Part shown: one piece after another, positions 29,994-39,681 of the stretch
Layout of the letters: the number at the start of each line of letters is the position of its first letter
Position numbering within the stretch: position 1 is the first letter of the stretch
Origin: Polynucleobacter sp. UK-Mo-2m-Kol15
GTDB taxonomy: Bacteria > Pseudomonadota > Gammaproteobacteria > Burkholderiales > Burkholderiaceae
Assembly: GCF_018881505.1 (NCBI RefSeq)
Contig: NZ_JACVQC010000001.1
Coordinates: 1,285,927 to 1,349,926, forward strand
DNA: 64,000 bases
Direction of reading: 5' to 3'
Made by a program: the position numbers and the translations under genes
Notes under the pieces: model-generated
Databases searched by the model: none
Seen by the model: the letters and a program-made list of their open reading frames with translations, nothing else
Told to the model about the DNA's origin: nothing

Positions 29994-30791
29994 ATGTCAA
30001 AAATTACATCACTATTTAACGAACTCAAAGCCACAGGCAAAAAAGGTTTGATTCCTTTTATTACTGCAGGTGATCCTGATCCCAAACTCACCGTTGAGTT
30101 AATGCATGCATTGGTTCGTGGTGGTGCAAATATCATCGAGCTTGGTGTTCCCTTTTCTGATCCGATGGCGGATGGTCCAGTGATTCAGCGTTCATCAGAA
30201 AGAGCGCTTACCCAGGGCGTTACTTTGCATGGTTGCTTGGATATGGTTAAAGAGTTTCGCAAGCTTGATGCTAATACGCCAGTGGTTTTGATGGGTTACG
30301 CTAATCCGGTTGAGCAGATGGGTGCTGAACGATTTTCAACTGAGGCTAAAGCCGCTGGTGTTGATGGTGTTTTGATCGTGGACTACCCACCAGAAGAGTG
30401 CGTCGACTTTGCTGCCCGCATGAAAGTGGCAGGAGTGGATCCTATTTTCTTGCTAGCACCCACTTCATCATTAGATCGCATAAGGGATGCAGCAAAGATA
30501 GCTTCTGGTTATATCTATTACGTATCCATGCGTGGGGTAACAGGAGCATCTCACCTGAATACTCAGGATGTTGCTAGTATTATTCCCAAAATTCGTGAAG
30601 CTACCCCAATCCCGATTGCGGTAGGTTTTGGTATCAATGATGCTGAAAGTGCCCGTGTAGTATCCAAAACAGCGGATGCGGTGGTGATTGGCAGTCGAAT
30701 TATTCGACTTTTGGAGGATTCCGCCCCAGGCCAAGCAGTACAATCACTTGAAACCTTCATACGTGAAATTCGCGTCGCTTTAGATAGTTAA
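29994..30791 (+). CDS. trpA: Tryptophan synthase alpha subunit
   Basis: Cleaves indole-3-glycerol phosphate to indole, 265 residues from the ATG at 29994; a TTG two codons earlier is a weaker option. TIM-barrel landmarks: [18 protein letters not shown] near residue 20, the catalytic Glu/Asp pair in [20 protein letters not shown] near 50, [10 protein letters not shown] near 127, [11 protein letters not shown] near 175 and [11 protein letters not shown] near 212. Confidence 0.97.
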   Translation: MSKITSLFNELKATGKKGLIPFITAGDPDPKLTVELMHALVRGGANIIELGVPFSDPMADGPVIQRSSERALTQGVTLHGCLDMVKEFRKLDANTPVVLMGYANPVEQMGAERFSTEAKAAGVDGVLIVDYPPEECVDFAARMKVAGVDPIFLLAPTSSLDRIRDAAKIASGYIYYVSMRGVTGASHLNTQDVASIIPKIREATPIPIAVGFGINDAESARVVSKTADAVVIGSRIIRLLEDSAPGQAVQSLETFIREIRVALDS

Positions 30792-30813
30792 TGCACTGGA
30801 TAGTTAAATACTG

Positions 30814-31701
30814 ATGAGCTGGATCGATAAACTACTACCCCCACAAATCCAACATACGGATCCTGCGAACCGCAAATCTGTGCCTGAGGGACTGTGGGTC
30901 AAGTGCCCCAGCTGTGAAACAGTCCTTTACAGCACAGATATTGAAGCTAATTTATCGGTTTGCCCAAAATGTAGTCACCATATGCGGATTGGCGCTCGTC
31001 AGCGTCTAGATAGCCTCCTGGATCCAAAAGGGCGCTATGAGATTGGTGCTGATATCTACCCAATCGATCCACTCAAGTTTAAAGACTCTAAAAAATACCC
31101 TGATCGACTAAAAGAGGCAAACGATGCTTCCGGTGAATCCGAGGCTTTAATCGTTCTTGGCGGGAAAATAGAGGCTATTCCAGTAGTTGCTGCCTGTTTC
31201 GAGTTTCAGTATATGGGTGGCTCAATGGGCTCTGTTGTTGGCGAGCGTTTTGCGCGCGGCGTTCAGGAGGCGATAGCTAAAAAATGTGCCTTTATCTGTA
31301 TTACCGCTACTGGTGGTGCGCGTATGCAAGAAAGCTTGCTTTCCTTGTTTCAAATGGCAAAGACCAACTCCATGCTGACATTGCTTTCTAAAAAAGGTTT
31401 ACCGTATATTAGCGTCTTAACAGATCCAACTATGGGTGGAATTTCTGCAAGCTTTGCTTTTATGGGTGATGTGGTGATGGCTGAGCCTAAAGCTTTAATT
31501 GGCTTTGCGGGCCCTCGCGTTATTGAGCAAACTGTCCGTGAAAAATTACCTGAAGGCTTTCAGCGTTCCGAGTTCCTGTTGCAAAAAGGTGGTATTGACA
31601 TGATTGTGGATCGACGCCAAATGCGAGGTGAAATTGCTCGTCTGTTGGCATTACTCCAGCAGTTGCCCGAGCCTGCGATTGCGGGTAGCGCAGCTTTATA
31701 A
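30814..31701 (+). CDS. accD: Acetyl-CoA carboxylase carboxyltransferase subunit beta
   Basis: Beta half of the carboxyltransferase that makes malonyl-CoA for fatty-acid synthesis, 295 residues. The four-cysteine zinc ribbon is CPSCETV...CPKCSHH at about residues 30-52. The CoA-binding crotonase-like part includes [20 protein letters not shown] near 170, [20 protein letters not shown] near 200 and [12 protein letters not shown] near 235. The stop lies 5 bases before the proposed TTG start of folC. Confidence 0.97.
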   Translation: MSWIDKLLPPQIQHTDPANRKSVPEGLWVKCPSCETVLYSTDIEANLSVCPKCSHHMRIGARQRLDSLLDPKGRYEIGADIYPIDPLKFKDSKKYPDRLKEANDASGESEALIVLGGKIEAIPVVAACFEFQYMGGSMGSVVGERFARGVQEAIAKKCAFICITATGGARMQESLLSLFQMAKTNSMLTLLSKKGLPYISVLTDPTMGGISASFAFMGDVVMAEPKALIGFAGPRVIEQTVREKLPEGFQRSEFLLQKGGIDMIVDRRQMRGEIARLLALLQQLPEPAIAGSAAL

Positions 31702-31706
31702 AGCGC

Positions 31707-33032
31707 TTGAGCTCCGCCCACCAACCCCCCATTCTGTTTTCTAGCCTAACGGCTTGGCTTAGTCACCTCGAAACTGCTCACCCCGTCGGTATTGATATGG
31801 GTCTTGAGCGTATTAATCGCGTTAAAGAGTCTCTAGGCCTTCATTTTGATTGTCCAGTGATTACTGTTGCCGGCACCAATGGCAAGGGTTCAACATGCGC
31901 CTATCTTGAAAGTATTTTGTTGGCATCTGGGTACAAAGTTGGCTGCCATATGTCTCCTCATTTGCTTGCATTTAATGAGCGTGCTCGAGTTAATGGTGAA
32001 GAGGTAAAAGATGCTCTCTTGTTGGAGCACTTTGCCGCAGTTGAAAATGCACGTGTCACTCTGGTTGATGCACCAACCCTAACCTATTTTGAATTTACTA
32101 CCTTAGCAATCATGCATTTATTTTCCAGGGCGCATTTAGATGCGGTAGTTCTAGAGGTGGGTATGGGTGGTCGCCTGGATGCTGTAAATATTGTGGATGC
32201 AGATTGCGCAATCGTTACAAGCATTGATATTGATCACGCTGATTTTCTAGGTAGCACGCGTGAAGCAATCGGACTTGAGAAGGCAGGTATTTTTCGAGCT
32301 GGCGCTATTGCAGTTTGTGGTGACCCTTTACCCCCTCAAACTTTAGTTGATTACGCCGATAAGCTAGGTTGTGATTTATGGCTTCATGGACGTGACTATA
32401 ACTTCCAAGGTGATAAGCAGCAGTGGGGTTGGGCAGGGCGTCAAAAACGCTTCAGTGGACTTGGCTATCCTGCATTGCGAGGTGCAAATCAAATCCTGAA
32501 TGCTTCCGCCGTGATTGCCGCCTTAATGGCTTTGCATCAACGCCTGCCAGTAAGTGCCCAAGATATTCGAAACGGATTTGCTCTAGTAGAGCTGCCGGGT
32601 AGATTTCAGGTACTTCCAGGTCAACCAACTGTAGTACTCGATGTTGCCCACAACCCCCATGCCGCGGCCACTTTGGGACAGGGTCTTGATAAGATGGGCT
32701 ATCACCCCTATACCTACGCCATTTTTGGCGCGATGGCGGATAAGGACATCGCTGGGGTGATTAAACCTTTATTGAGCAGCGTAGACTTCTGGTATTGCAC
32801 CGACTTACCAACCTCTCGTGCCGCAAGTGCAGTCACTCTCTCTGAGAAACTGGTAGAGCAGGGGGTAATGGTTACAAATGTGGAGGATGGCGGTATTGAG
32901 TGCTTCCCAGATCCTGCTGCAGCGTATCAAAAAGCGCTTTCCAAGGCTGCTGAGGGTGATAGAATTGTGATCTTCGGATCCTTCTATACCGTTGCCGGTG
33001 TAATGGCATATCGAAACAACCAGGCGCATTGA
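31707..33032 (+). CDS. folC: Bifunctional dihydrofolate synthase/folylpolyglutamate synthase
   Basis: Mur-ligase family enzyme that adds glutamate to dihydropteroate and folates, 441 residues. P-loop VAGTNGKGSTCAYLESIL near residue 55, then VGCHMSPHLLAFNERARVNG and LEVGMGGRLDAVNIVDAD near 148, and a C-terminal VVLDVAHNPHAAATL near 308. The start is a TTG at 31707 without a clear ribosome-binding site, five bases after accD. It is preferred because the next in-frame ATG would remove the conserved N-terminal segment before GIDMGLERI. Translational coupling to accD is likely. Confidence 0.92.
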   Translation: MSSAHQPPILFSSLTAWLSHLETAHPVGIDMGLERINRVKESLGLHFDCPVITVAGTNGKGSTCAYLESILLASGYKVGCHMSPHLLAFNERARVNGEEVKDALLLEHFAAVENARVTLVDAPTLTYFEFTTLAIMHLFSRAHLDAVVLEVGMGGRLDAVNIVDADCAIVTSIDIDHADFLGSTREAIGLEKAGIFRAGAIAVCGDPLPPQTLVDYADKLGCDLWLHGRDYNFQGDKQQWGWAGRQKRFSGLGYPALRGANQILNASAVIAALMALHQRLPVSAQDIRNGFALVELPGRFQVLPGQPTVVLDVAHNPHAAATLGQGLDKMGYHPYTYAIFGAMADKDIAGVIKPLLSSVDFWYCTDLPTSRAASAVTLSEKLVEQGVMVTNVEDGGIECFPDPAAAYQKALSKAAEGDRIVIFGSFYTVAGVMAYRNNQAH

Positions 33033-33035
33033 TCC

Positions 33036-33827
33036 ATGATTCGTTTACCGAAGCTTTTTAAGCGAAACTCTGAGACTGAAGACCTTGATCAAGGTTCAGC
33101 CAGGAGTCGTCGTACCGTTAATAAATTAGCTCCTCGTAGTTTTCAGCGTGCTCAAGAGACTGAGGAGCTTACTCTGACCGAAGACCCAGAGAAACAGCGT
33201 GCCCGCCATCGTTTAATTGGTGCCTCTGTTCTAGTCTTGATTGCGGTAGTAGGTTTACCTCGCATCTTAGATAACAAGCCTAAGTCTGTGAATAATGATA
33301 TTGCCGTAAATATTGTTACTAGCCTGCCTACACCCAATCTGGCAATGCCTGGAGTAGAAGAAAAGGTAAAACCATCCTTAATCACACAAGCCCCTGAAAA
33401 AGATAAAGAAACCCCTCAAGTTAAAGATGTTGAAGTTACGCCATCTCCTCAAGTAAAGGCAGATGCCAAATCAATAACTACAAACAAGGCCAATCCAATT
33501 GGTTTAGCTGCTGGCGAGGAAGTTGTGGCAATACCTGGCACAAACAACAAATCAAAGTCTGAAGAGCTGCCAAAAAAAGTAGGGGCTGGTAAATTCGTTA
33601 TTCAGATTGGTGCTTTCGCTTCTGAAGAACGTGCAAATGGTTGGATAGCCAAGATGAAGGATCAAAAGATTCCGAATTACGTACTCAATAAAACTGGTGC
33701 TGATGGCGCGAAGCTCTATGTGTTGAGGGCAGGGCCATTTACCGATAAGGATGCAGCTGAAGCAGCCGAGAAAAAAGTCAAAGCCATGGGCCTATCCCCA
33801 AGACTTGTTGAGGTTGGGTCTCCTTAA
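33036..33827 (+). CDS. SPOR-domain inner-membrane protein (DedD-like)
   Basis: Bitopic cell-division-type protein, 263 residues. A charged cytoplasmic N-terminus precedes a single transmembrane segment near 61-77 (LIGASVLVLIAVVGLPRIL). A Pro/Lys/Thr-rich periplasmic linker leads to a C-terminal SPOR domain (residues about 185-263, GKFVIQIGAFASEERANGWI onward, ending KAMGLSPRLVEVG). SPOR domains bind denuded septal peptidoglycan. Position between folC and cvpA matches dedD in many proteobacteria, but sequence identity to DedD was not tested. Confidence 0.88.
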   Translation: MIRLPKLFKRNSETEDLDQGSARSRRTVNKLAPRSFQRAQETEELTLTEDPEKQRARHRLIGASVLVLIAVVGLPRILDNKPKSVNNDIAVNIVTSLPTPNLAMPGVEEKVKPSLITQAPEKDKETPQVKDVEVTPSPQVKADAKSITTNKANPIGLAAGEEVVAIPGTNNKSKSEELPKKVGAGKFVIQIGAFASEERANGWIAKMKDQKIPNYVLNKTGADGAKLYVLRAGPFTDKDAAEAAEKKVKAMGLSPRLVEVGSP

Positions 33828-34393
33828 TGGAATATCTATCCACCTTGAATTTAACTACGGTGGATTATTTCACCCTGGTAGTGCTTCTGGTGTCCGCTTT
33901 AGTGGGAATATCTCGAGGGTTTTTTAAAGAAGTACTTGCTCTAGCTTCTTGGTTTGTTGCTGCTTGGGTTGCCTATCACTATACCTATTACCTATCAGTT
34001 GAATGGTTATCCACTTTTCACATGGATGAGTTGCTTACCTTGGGTGTGAGCTTTCTTATTCTATTTATTCTGACTTTGATTGTTTGCGGCCTCATTGGTA
34101 ATGTCATCCAAAAGATTATTTTGTCCGTCGGTTTGAGTTTGACAGATCGTTTTCTTGGCCTTGTTTTTGGCTTAGTGCGTGGTGGCCTTGTGGTGGTTGT
34201 ATTGGCAACATTGGCAGCTCTTACTCCAATTCCACAAAGCGTGGCTTGGCAAAAAGCTATTACTCGTCCAGCAATCGATATGGCAACTAGCTTAATCAAG
34301 GGGTGGTTACCTGCTGATTGGGCAAAAAAATTAGGTGATTCATTGCCTAAAATTACACCCACCGTTACACCTTCATTAACAATAGGGATCTAG
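33827..34393 (+). CDS. cvpA: CvpA family inner-membrane protein
   Basis: Membrane protein of 188 residues with four hydrophobic segments: YFTLVVLLVSALVGISRGF, VLALASWFVAAWVAYHYTYY, GVSFLILFILTLIVCGLIGN and GLVRGGLVVVVLATLAALTP. The SRGFFKEVLALASW segment near residue 28 and SLTDRFLGLVFGLVRG near 100 are typical of CvpA. In E. coli it is needed for colicin V export and stress tolerance. It shares one base with the SPOR gene stop and precedes purF by 4 bases, as in the classical cvpA-purF unit. Confidence 0.94.
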   Translation: MEYLSTLNLTTVDYFTLVVLLVSALVGISRGFFKEVLALASWFVAAWVAYHYTYYLSVEWLSTFHMDELLTLGVSFLILFILTLIVCGLIGNVIQKIILSVGLSLTDRFLGLVFGLVRGGLVVVVLATLAALTPIPQSVAWQKAITRPAIDMATSLIKGWLPADWAKKLGDSLPKITPTVTPSLTIGI

Positions 34394-34397
34394 ACTT

Positions 34398-35936
34398 ATG
34401 TGCGGCGTCGTTGGAACAGTTTCACACTCCCCAGTTAATCAGCTCATTTATGACGCCTTGTTGCTCTTACAACATCGCGGCCAAGATGCTGCCGGCATGG
34501 CAACCATGAACGGTAACTCATTTACGATGCATAAGGCTAATGGACTAGTTCGAGATGTATTTAGAACTCGTAATATGCGTAGTTTATTGGGTAGTGCTGG
34601 TATCGGCCAAGTTCGCTACCCCACAGCAGGCTCTGCCAGTAGCGAAGAAGAAGCGCAGCCATTCTATGTGAGTGCACCTTATGGAATTATCCTAGCGCAT
34701 AACGGCAATCTTACTAATGCCGCTAGCCTTCGGGTCGAGATGGCTTACCGTGATCGTCGGCATATCAATACTAGTTCCGATACAGAAGTCTTATTAAATG
34801 TTCTCGCTGATGAGCTTCAAAAAGAAACTAATAGTGTTGCATTAGATGAAGGCGCCATGTTTAACGCAGTCACTCAGGTGACTAAGCGTGTCAAAGGCTC
34901 TTATGCTGTTGTTTCCTTAATAGCCGGTTATGGCTTATTGGCATTCCGCGATCCATTTGGTATTCGTCCTTTATGTATTGGACGAATTGATACGCCTAAG
35001 GGGCCTGAATGGATGATCGCCTCTGAGTCTGTTGCACTCGATGGCCTCGGTTTTACCTTCGTGCGTGATGTAAATCCTGGTGAAGCAATTTATATTGATT
35101 TGGATGGTAATTTTTACTCGCGCCAATGTGTACCCGATGCAGTTCTGACTCCGTGTATTTTTGAATATGTATATATGGCTCGTCCAGACTCTACGATTGA
35201 TGGGGTGACTGTTTACAACGTACGCATGCGTATGGGTGACTATCTAGCCGAGAAGATCCGTAAAGAAACCATTCCTGGTGAGATTGATGTGGTGATGCCT
35301 ATTCCTGACTCTAGCCGTCCAGCGGCAATGCAGGTGGCTAAACGCCTTGGTGTAGATTACCGCGAAGGTTTTTTCAAGAACCGCTACATTGGTAGAACTT
35401 TTATCATGCCGGGACAGGCTGTGCGTAAAAAATCAGTACGCCAAAAACTCAATGCCATGCGTATTGAGTTCAAAGATAAGACTGTATTAATTGTCGATGA
35501 TTCTATAGTCCGCGGCACAACATCATTTGAGATCGTGCAGATGGCGCGAGAGTCTGGCGCTAAGAAGGTCATTTTTGCATCTGCTGCACCTCCTGTTCGT
35601 TTCCCAAATGTCTACGGTATTGATATGCCAACCCGCAGTGAGTTAGTGGCTTATGGCCGTACCGACGAAGAGATTAATAAGATGATTGGTGCAGATCAGT
35701 TGATCTACCAAAGTGTTGAAGACATGAAGCAGGCTGTGAAAGATATCAACCCTAATATCCAGCACTTTGAAGCATCCTGTTTTGATGGTCATTATATTAC
35801 TGGTGATATCAATGAATCTTACTTGGACGCCTTAGAGGCCGCTCGCAATACCTCAGAGGCTAAGGCAGATCGTCAGCGTGATTCCAGCGACTTCGCCCGC
35901 TCACAACTACATCTGCATCTAGCTACGGAAGACTAA
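34398..35936 (+). CDS. purF: Amidophosphoribosyltransferase
   Basis: First committed step of purine synthesis, 512 residues. The N-terminal nucleophile glutaminase begins with Cys2 (MCGVVGTVSHSPV) and has LLLQHRGQDAAGMATMNGN and GQVRYPTAGSASSEEEAQPF. The phosphoribosyltransferase part has VMPIPDSSRPAAMQVAKRLG near residue 298 and the PRPP loop TVLIVDDSIVRGTTSFEIVQ near 365. It ends a run that starts at trpF; metZ follows 69 bases on. Confidence 0.98.
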   Translation: MCGVVGTVSHSPVNQLIYDALLLLQHRGQDAAGMATMNGNSFTMHKANGLVRDVFRTRNMRSLLGSAGIGQVRYPTAGSASSEEEAQPFYVSAPYGIILAHNGNLTNAASLRVEMAYRDRRHINTSSDTEVLLNVLADELQKETNSVALDEGAMFNAVTQVTKRVKGSYAVVSLIAGYGLLAFRDPFGIRPLCIGRIDTPKGPEWMIASESVALDGLGFTFVRDVNPGEAIYIDLDGNFYSRQCVPDAVLTPCIFEYVYMARPDSTIDGVTVYNVRMRMGDYLAEKIRKETIPGEIDVVMPIPDSSRPAAMQVAKRLGVDYREGFFKNRYIGRTFIMPGQAVRKKSVRQKLNAMRIEFKDKTVLIVDDSIVRGTTSFEIVQMARESGAKKVIFASAAPPVRFPNVYGIDMPTRSELVAYGRTDEEINKMIGADQLIYQSVEDMKQAVKDINPNIQHFEASCFDGHYITGDINESYLDALEAARNTSEAKADRQRDSSDFARSQLHLHLATED

Positions 35937-36005
35937 AAACAACGATTGGGTTCCTCGGGCATGCCTGTCTGAGGCAATTCTGCAATTCGGTGTCAAAATA
36001 GAAGT

Positions 36006-37214
36006 ATGAAGAGTAAAACCACCCGCAAAAAACCCGATTTTTCTAGGCTTGCACTTGAGACCTTAGCGGTTCGTGCAGGCACACGTCGTACCGCTGAATT
36101 TCAAGAACATTCAGAGGCGATGTTCCTCACCTCAAGCTTTTGCTTTGATAGCGCTGAGCTTGCGGCTGATGGCTTTGCACATGCAGATCAGGGCTTTATT
36201 TATTCGCGCTTCACTAATCCAACCGTCAGCATGTTCCAAGACCGTTTGGCTGCGCTAGAGGGTGGTGAAGCTTGCATTGCAACCTCCTCCGGCATGGCGG
36301 CCATTTTGACAATGGCAATGTCTCATCTCCAAGCTGGCGATCATGTGGTTTGCTCTCGCTCTGTGTTTGGTGCAACCATCCAATTATTTAGCAATATCTT
36401 AGGGCGATTTGGCATCACAACTACTTATGTGGATTTATCCGATACCAAGGCTTGGCAGAATGCTGTCCAAGAAAATACGAAGCTATTTTATTTAGAAACA
36501 CCCTCAAACCCGTTGACTGAGATTGCGGATATTAAAGCAATCTCCAAGATTGCAAAAAAATCGAAGGTATTATTTGCTGTAGATAATTGCTTCTGCACAC
36601 CAGCACTACAAAAACCACTTGCATTAGGTGCTGATGTAGTTATCCATTCGGCAACTAAATACCTTGACGGCCAAGGTCGTGTAGTAGGTGGCGCCATTGT
36701 CGGTAGTAATGATTTCATTATGGGCAAGGTATTTCCATATGTTCGAACTGCTGGACCAACGCTCTCAGCATTCAATGCCTGGGTATTTTTAAAAGGTTTA
36801 GAGACTCTAGAGTTGCGTATGAAGCAGCAGAGTCAGAATGCTTTAGAGATTGCCCAGTGGTTAGAAAAGCAGCCTGGAGTAGAGCGTGTTTATCACCCTG
36901 GTTTAAAGTCTCACCCTCAGCATGCTTTAGCAAAACGTCAGCAAAAGGCAGCTGGTGCAATCTTGTCGTTTACTCTCAAGGGTGGCAAAAAAGCGGCCTT
37001 CAAGCTTATTAATCAAACTCAGCTTTGTTCAATCACGGCAAATTTGGGCGACACTCGCACTACGATTACACATCCAGCAACAACAACGCACTGTCGTGTT
37101 AGCCCTGAAGCTCGCCAAGCGGCTGGCATTACTGATGGCCTAGTTCGGATTGCAGTTGGCTTAGAAAATGCAATAGACCTAAAGAATGACCTCATCGGTG
37201 GATTAAAGAAGTAA
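36006..37214 (+). CDS. metZ: O-succinylhomoserine sulfhydrylase
   Basis: PLP enzyme of the Cys/Met metabolism family that forms homocysteine from O-succinylhomoserine and sulfide. It has 402 residues. Landmarks: FIYSRFTNPTVSMFQDRLA near residue 63, GEACIATSSGMAAILTMAMS near 87, and the PLP lysine in DVVIHSATKYLDGQGRVVGG near 212. The segment RTTITHPATTTHCRVSPEAR near the C-terminus suits MetZ rather than MetB. The gene may benefit from sulfide available in a sulfur-oxidising cell, but it is ordinary for the genus. Confidence 0.93.
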   Translation: MKSKTTRKKPDFSRLALETLAVRAGTRRTAEFQEHSEAMFLTSSFCFDSAELAADGFAHADQGFIYSRFTNPTVSMFQDRLAALEGGEACIATSSGMAAILTMAMSHLQAGDHVVCSRSVFGATIQLFSNILGRFGITTTYVDLSDTKAWQNAVQENTKLFYLETPSNPLTEIADIKAISKIAKKSKVLFAVDNCFCTPALQKPLALGADVVIHSATKYLDGQGRVVGGAIVGSNDFIMGKVFPYVRTAGPTLSAFNAWVFLKGLETLELRMKQQSQNALEIAQWLEKQPGVERVYHPGLKSHPQHALAKRQQKAAGAILSFTLKGGKKAAFKLINQTQLCSITANLGDTRTTITHPATTTHCRVSPEARQAAGITDGLVRIAVGLENAIDLKNDLIGGLKK

Positions 37215-37244
37215 AGCTTGAATTTATTGAATATCTACTAATCA

Positions 37245-37868
37245 ATGCGCTTTATTGATGCAAAACAGTTTTGGAACGAGCGTTTCAACAAACCAGAGTT
37301 TATATTTGGCAAAGATCCCAATGAATATCTGGTTGAGCAAGCATCTAAATATCTAAAGCCAAACTCCTCCGTTCTCTGTATTGCTGATGGGGAAGGGCGC
37401 AATGGTGTCTGGCTAGCTAAGCAGGGTATGAACGTCACAGGTTTTGATATTTCTGAGATTGCGCTTGCGAAAGCTCATCAGTTTGCTGCTGATAATGCAG
37501 TTCATATTCAATATAACCTTTGTGATACTGATGGCTTTAATTGGCAGGCCAATTCATATGATGCTGTTATTGCTATCTTTATTCAGTTTGCTGACCCTGA
37601 AATGCGTGCCAGAATTTTCAGACAAGTACATCAAACTCTTAAACCAGGTGGTGTATTTATTCTTCAGGGCTACACACCTAAGCAATTGGAATATAAAACA
37701 GGTGGTCCATCACTGATAGAGCATCTGTACACCGAAGAAATGATTCGTGGGCTCAGTCAGGAATTTAATATTCTTGATCTACGGTGTTATGAAAAAGAAT
37801 TATCTGAGGGTACCAAACATAGTGGTATCTCAGCCCTGCTTGGTATGGTTGCTCAAAAGACTATTTAA
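37245..37868 (+). CDS. Class I SAM-dependent methyltransferase
   Basis: Soluble 207-residue Rossmann-fold methyltransferase. The opening FWNERFNKPEFIFGKDPNEY is shared with TehB/thiopurine-type small-molecule methyltransferases. Motif I is SSVLCIADGEGRNGVWLA near residue 46, the acidic SAM-ribose residue is in VTGFDISEIALAKA, and motif IV YDAVIAIFIQFADPE lies near 107. The substrate is unknown; detoxification of metalloid or thiol compounds would fit relatives. It ends tail to tail with modC, sharing 8 bases. Confidence 0.85.
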   Translation: MRFIDAKQFWNERFNKPEFIFGKDPNEYLVEQASKYLKPNSSVLCIADGEGRNGVWLAKQGMNVTGFDISEIALAKAHQFAADNAVHIQYNLCDTDGFNWQANSYDAVIAIFIQFADPEMRARIFRQVHQTLKPGGVFILQGYTPKQLEYKTGGPSLIEHLYTEEMIRGLSQEFNILDLRCYEKELSEGTKHSGISALLGMVAQKTI

Positions 37869-38982
37869 AAATAGATGACTCTTGAAACCTTCTTGGGTCA
37901 TTAATGGGCCTTAAGGGCATGATATGAATTTGATTACCATCGAACTCGAGATGCATTTGACCTCCAAGCTCCATGCATAAGCGCTTTACCTCCGCAGAGG
38001 AAGCCTCCCATTCAATCGTGTTTTCACTATCCTGAATTCTTAATTGAATCACTGCAATTTGACCCAGACTACTCATCCTTTCAACTACTACTGGTACGCT
38101 GGCGTTAGTCGGAATGTTATGAACGCTTAAACCGCTTTGGGGGATAACCCAAGCTACACGAGCTTTAGGTGGGATTTTGCCTTTATCGATAACGCTGAAG
38201 ACTTCTCTGCAGCCATCCCAGCTTAACTTTCCCGAGTCAAAAACGCCATGAAACTTATTGCTGATGCCAACCAATTCAGCAACCCTTGAATTTCTTGGCT
38301 TCTGAAATAGGGTCTGTGGAGTTGCAGTCTGCAAGCTAATGCCTTGATCTATTACCGTGATGCGGTCAGCCAATAAATCAGCCTCTCGTAAATCATGTGT
38401 TACCAATAGGATAGGAATATTCAAATCAGCGCGAAGCTCAGCCAATGTCTTGTAAAGACTTTGACGGGTTGGCGCGTCAATTGCTGAAAATGGCTCATCT
38501 AGAAGCAATGCTTTAGGTTGCCTTGCTAGCGCTCTTGCTAAAGCAACGCGTTGCTGTTGTCCGCCAGAAAGTTGGTGTGGCATGCGTTCATAAAGACTTG
38601 CAATGCCCATGCGATCCAGTAACTCCATGCTAATTGTCTTACGTTCAATTGCATTTAGTCCGGAGTTTTCCAAAGGAATCAATACATTGCCTAATGCGCT
38701 GAGATGAGGAAAGAGTGCGTACTGCTGAAATAAGAACCCACACGATCTTTCTGCAGGAGTAAGCTCAAGGGCTTTGCTAGCAGTACTATCAGCGTCAAGC
38801 CAGACTTCGCCATTACATTCAATTTTTCCGCTTGCTGTTTTATTTAGGCCGGCAATAGATCTGAGGACTGTAGTTTTGCCGCTTCCAGAGGGGCCAACTA
38901 AAGCATGAAGTTCACCAGGCGCACATTCCAGGCTAATGTGTAACGGGCTAGGGGTGACCTGATTAATTTTTACCATCAACAT
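37861..38982 (-). CDS. modC: Molybdate ABC transporter ATP-binding protein
   Basis: ATPase of a molybdate importer, 373 residues. Walker [18 protein letters not shown] near residue 33, Q-loop in [15 protein letters not shown], signature [17 protein letters not shown] near 139, Walker [16 protein letters not shown] region near 160, H-loop in [15 protein letters not shown]. The C-terminal 130 residues form a TOBE/MOP-like regulatory domain ([37 protein letters not shown]). It is coupled to modB (1-base overlap). No modA is next to it. The cargo is assigned by homology and by the molybdenum enzyme SoxC encoded across the divergent region. Confidence 0.85.
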   Translation of the reverse strand: MLMVKINQVTPSPLHISLECAPGELHALVGPSGSGKTTVLRSIAGLNKTASGKIECNGEVWLDADSTASKALELTPAERSCGFLFQQYALFPHLSALGNVLIPLENSGLNAIERKTISMELLDRMGIASLYERMPHQLSGGQQQRVALARALARQPKALLLDEPFSAIDAPTRQSLYKTLAELRADLNIPILLVTHDLREADLLADRITVIDQGISLQTATPQTLFQKPRNSRVAELVGISNKFHGVFDSGKLSWDGCREVFSVIDKGKIPPKARVAWVIPQSGLSVHNIPTNASVPVVVERMSSLGQIAVIQLRIQDSENTIEWEASSAEVKRLCMELGGQMHLEFDGNQIHIMPLRPINDPRRFQESSIFK

Positions 38983-39632
38983 TAATTCAACCCTCTGCGT
39001 CGAGTTGGATTACCGCCAAATATCCCATATGAAAGCGCAATACAAAGAAGCGACGTTCCAAGGAGTACAAGCGCTATAGTGCCGGCGCCAGCCGTGTCAA
39101 AGCTTTGGACCTTGTCATAAATTGCAATGGATGCTGTTTTCGTCTCCCCAGGTATGGCACCACCAACCATGAGGATCACCCCGAATTCCCCAAGAGTATG
39201 TGCGAAAGTGAGGGCGGCTGCACCAGTAATACCTCGCCAAGAAAGAGGCAGTTCTATTAAGCGAAATATTTGCCAGTTGCTGAGGCCACTCGCTTGAGCA
39301 GCTTCCCTAATTTCAGGGTTTATAGCCTCAAATGCCCTTTGGATGGGTTGAATGGCAAATGGGATATTTACTATCAATGACGCTATCAGAATGCCCGCGA
39401 ATGAAAACACGAGAGGGATGCCGAAAATGCTGGTGTTGCCAAAACAAACCAAGAGGTAGTAGCCCAAAACAGTAGGAGGAAGTACCAAGGGAAGTGCGAG
39501 GGCAGCCTCGAGCCATGGGCGACTTCTATTCAGCGTCACTAGCTTATGGGCTACCCATATCCCAAATGGGAGTATCAGTGCCATAGTCCAAAAAGCGAGC
39601 TTTAGGGATAGCATAATTGCATCAATATCCAT
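38982..39632 (-). CDS. modB: Molybdate ABC transporter permease
   Basis: Inner-membrane permease, 216 residues, about five transmembrane helices (LAFWTMALILPFGIWVAH, ALALPLVLPPTVLGYYLLV, GIPLVFSFAGILIASLIV, TFAHTLGEFGVILMVGG, TIALVLLGTSLLCIALSYGI). The EAA coupling loop is EAAQASGLSNWQIFRLIELP near residue 115. The LPLVLPPTVLGYYLL and TLGEFGVILMVGGAIPGETK segments are characteristic of ModB. Divergently arranged with the ArsR regulator of the sox cluster, leaving only about 70 bases for promoters. Confidence 0.87.
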   Translation of the reverse strand: MDIDAIMLSLKLAFWTMALILPFGIWVAHKLVTLNRSRPWLEAALALPLVLPPTVLGYYLLVCFGNTSIFGIPLVFSFAGILIASLIVNIPFAIQPIQRAFEAINPEIREAAQASGLSNWQIFRLIELPLSWRGITGAAALTFAHTLGEFGVILMVGGAIPGETKTASIAIYDKVQSFDTAGAGTIALVLLGTSLLCIALSYGIFGGNPTRRRGLN

Positions 39633-39649
39633 TCCTTGATTGTATTGCT

Positions 39650-39678
39650 TTGTGGCTTAGGGTATTTCACTATATAAG
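39650..39678 (+). promoter_or_regulatory. Candidate promoter for arsR-sox genes
   Basis: A TATAAG -10-like hexamer (39673-39678) follows a weak TTGTGG -35-like hexamer (39650-39655) with a 17-base spacer, placing the expected start near 39685, inside the first inverted repeat. The -35 match is poor (3 of 6), so this is a suggestion only. Confidence 0.3.
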
Positions 39679-39681
39679 TCT

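Noticed and set aside
28300-30760. Several minus-strand open frames inside trpF, trpB and trpA
   Set aside because: They lie entirely opposite well-conserved genes, with no ribosome-binding sites and no recognisable family.
35937-36005. Small hairpin TGCCT-GTCTG-AGGCA before metZ, considered as a SAM riboswitch or attenuator
   Set aside because: The arms are only five bases, there is no T-run, and none of the SAM-II or SAM-I consensus segments could be recognised in the 69-base gap.
37855-37872. Short AT hairpin CTATTT-AA-AAATAG at the convergent methyltransferase/modC ends as a terminator
   Set aside because: Six-base AT-only arms with a two-base loop would not fold stably, and the sequence is coding on both strands.
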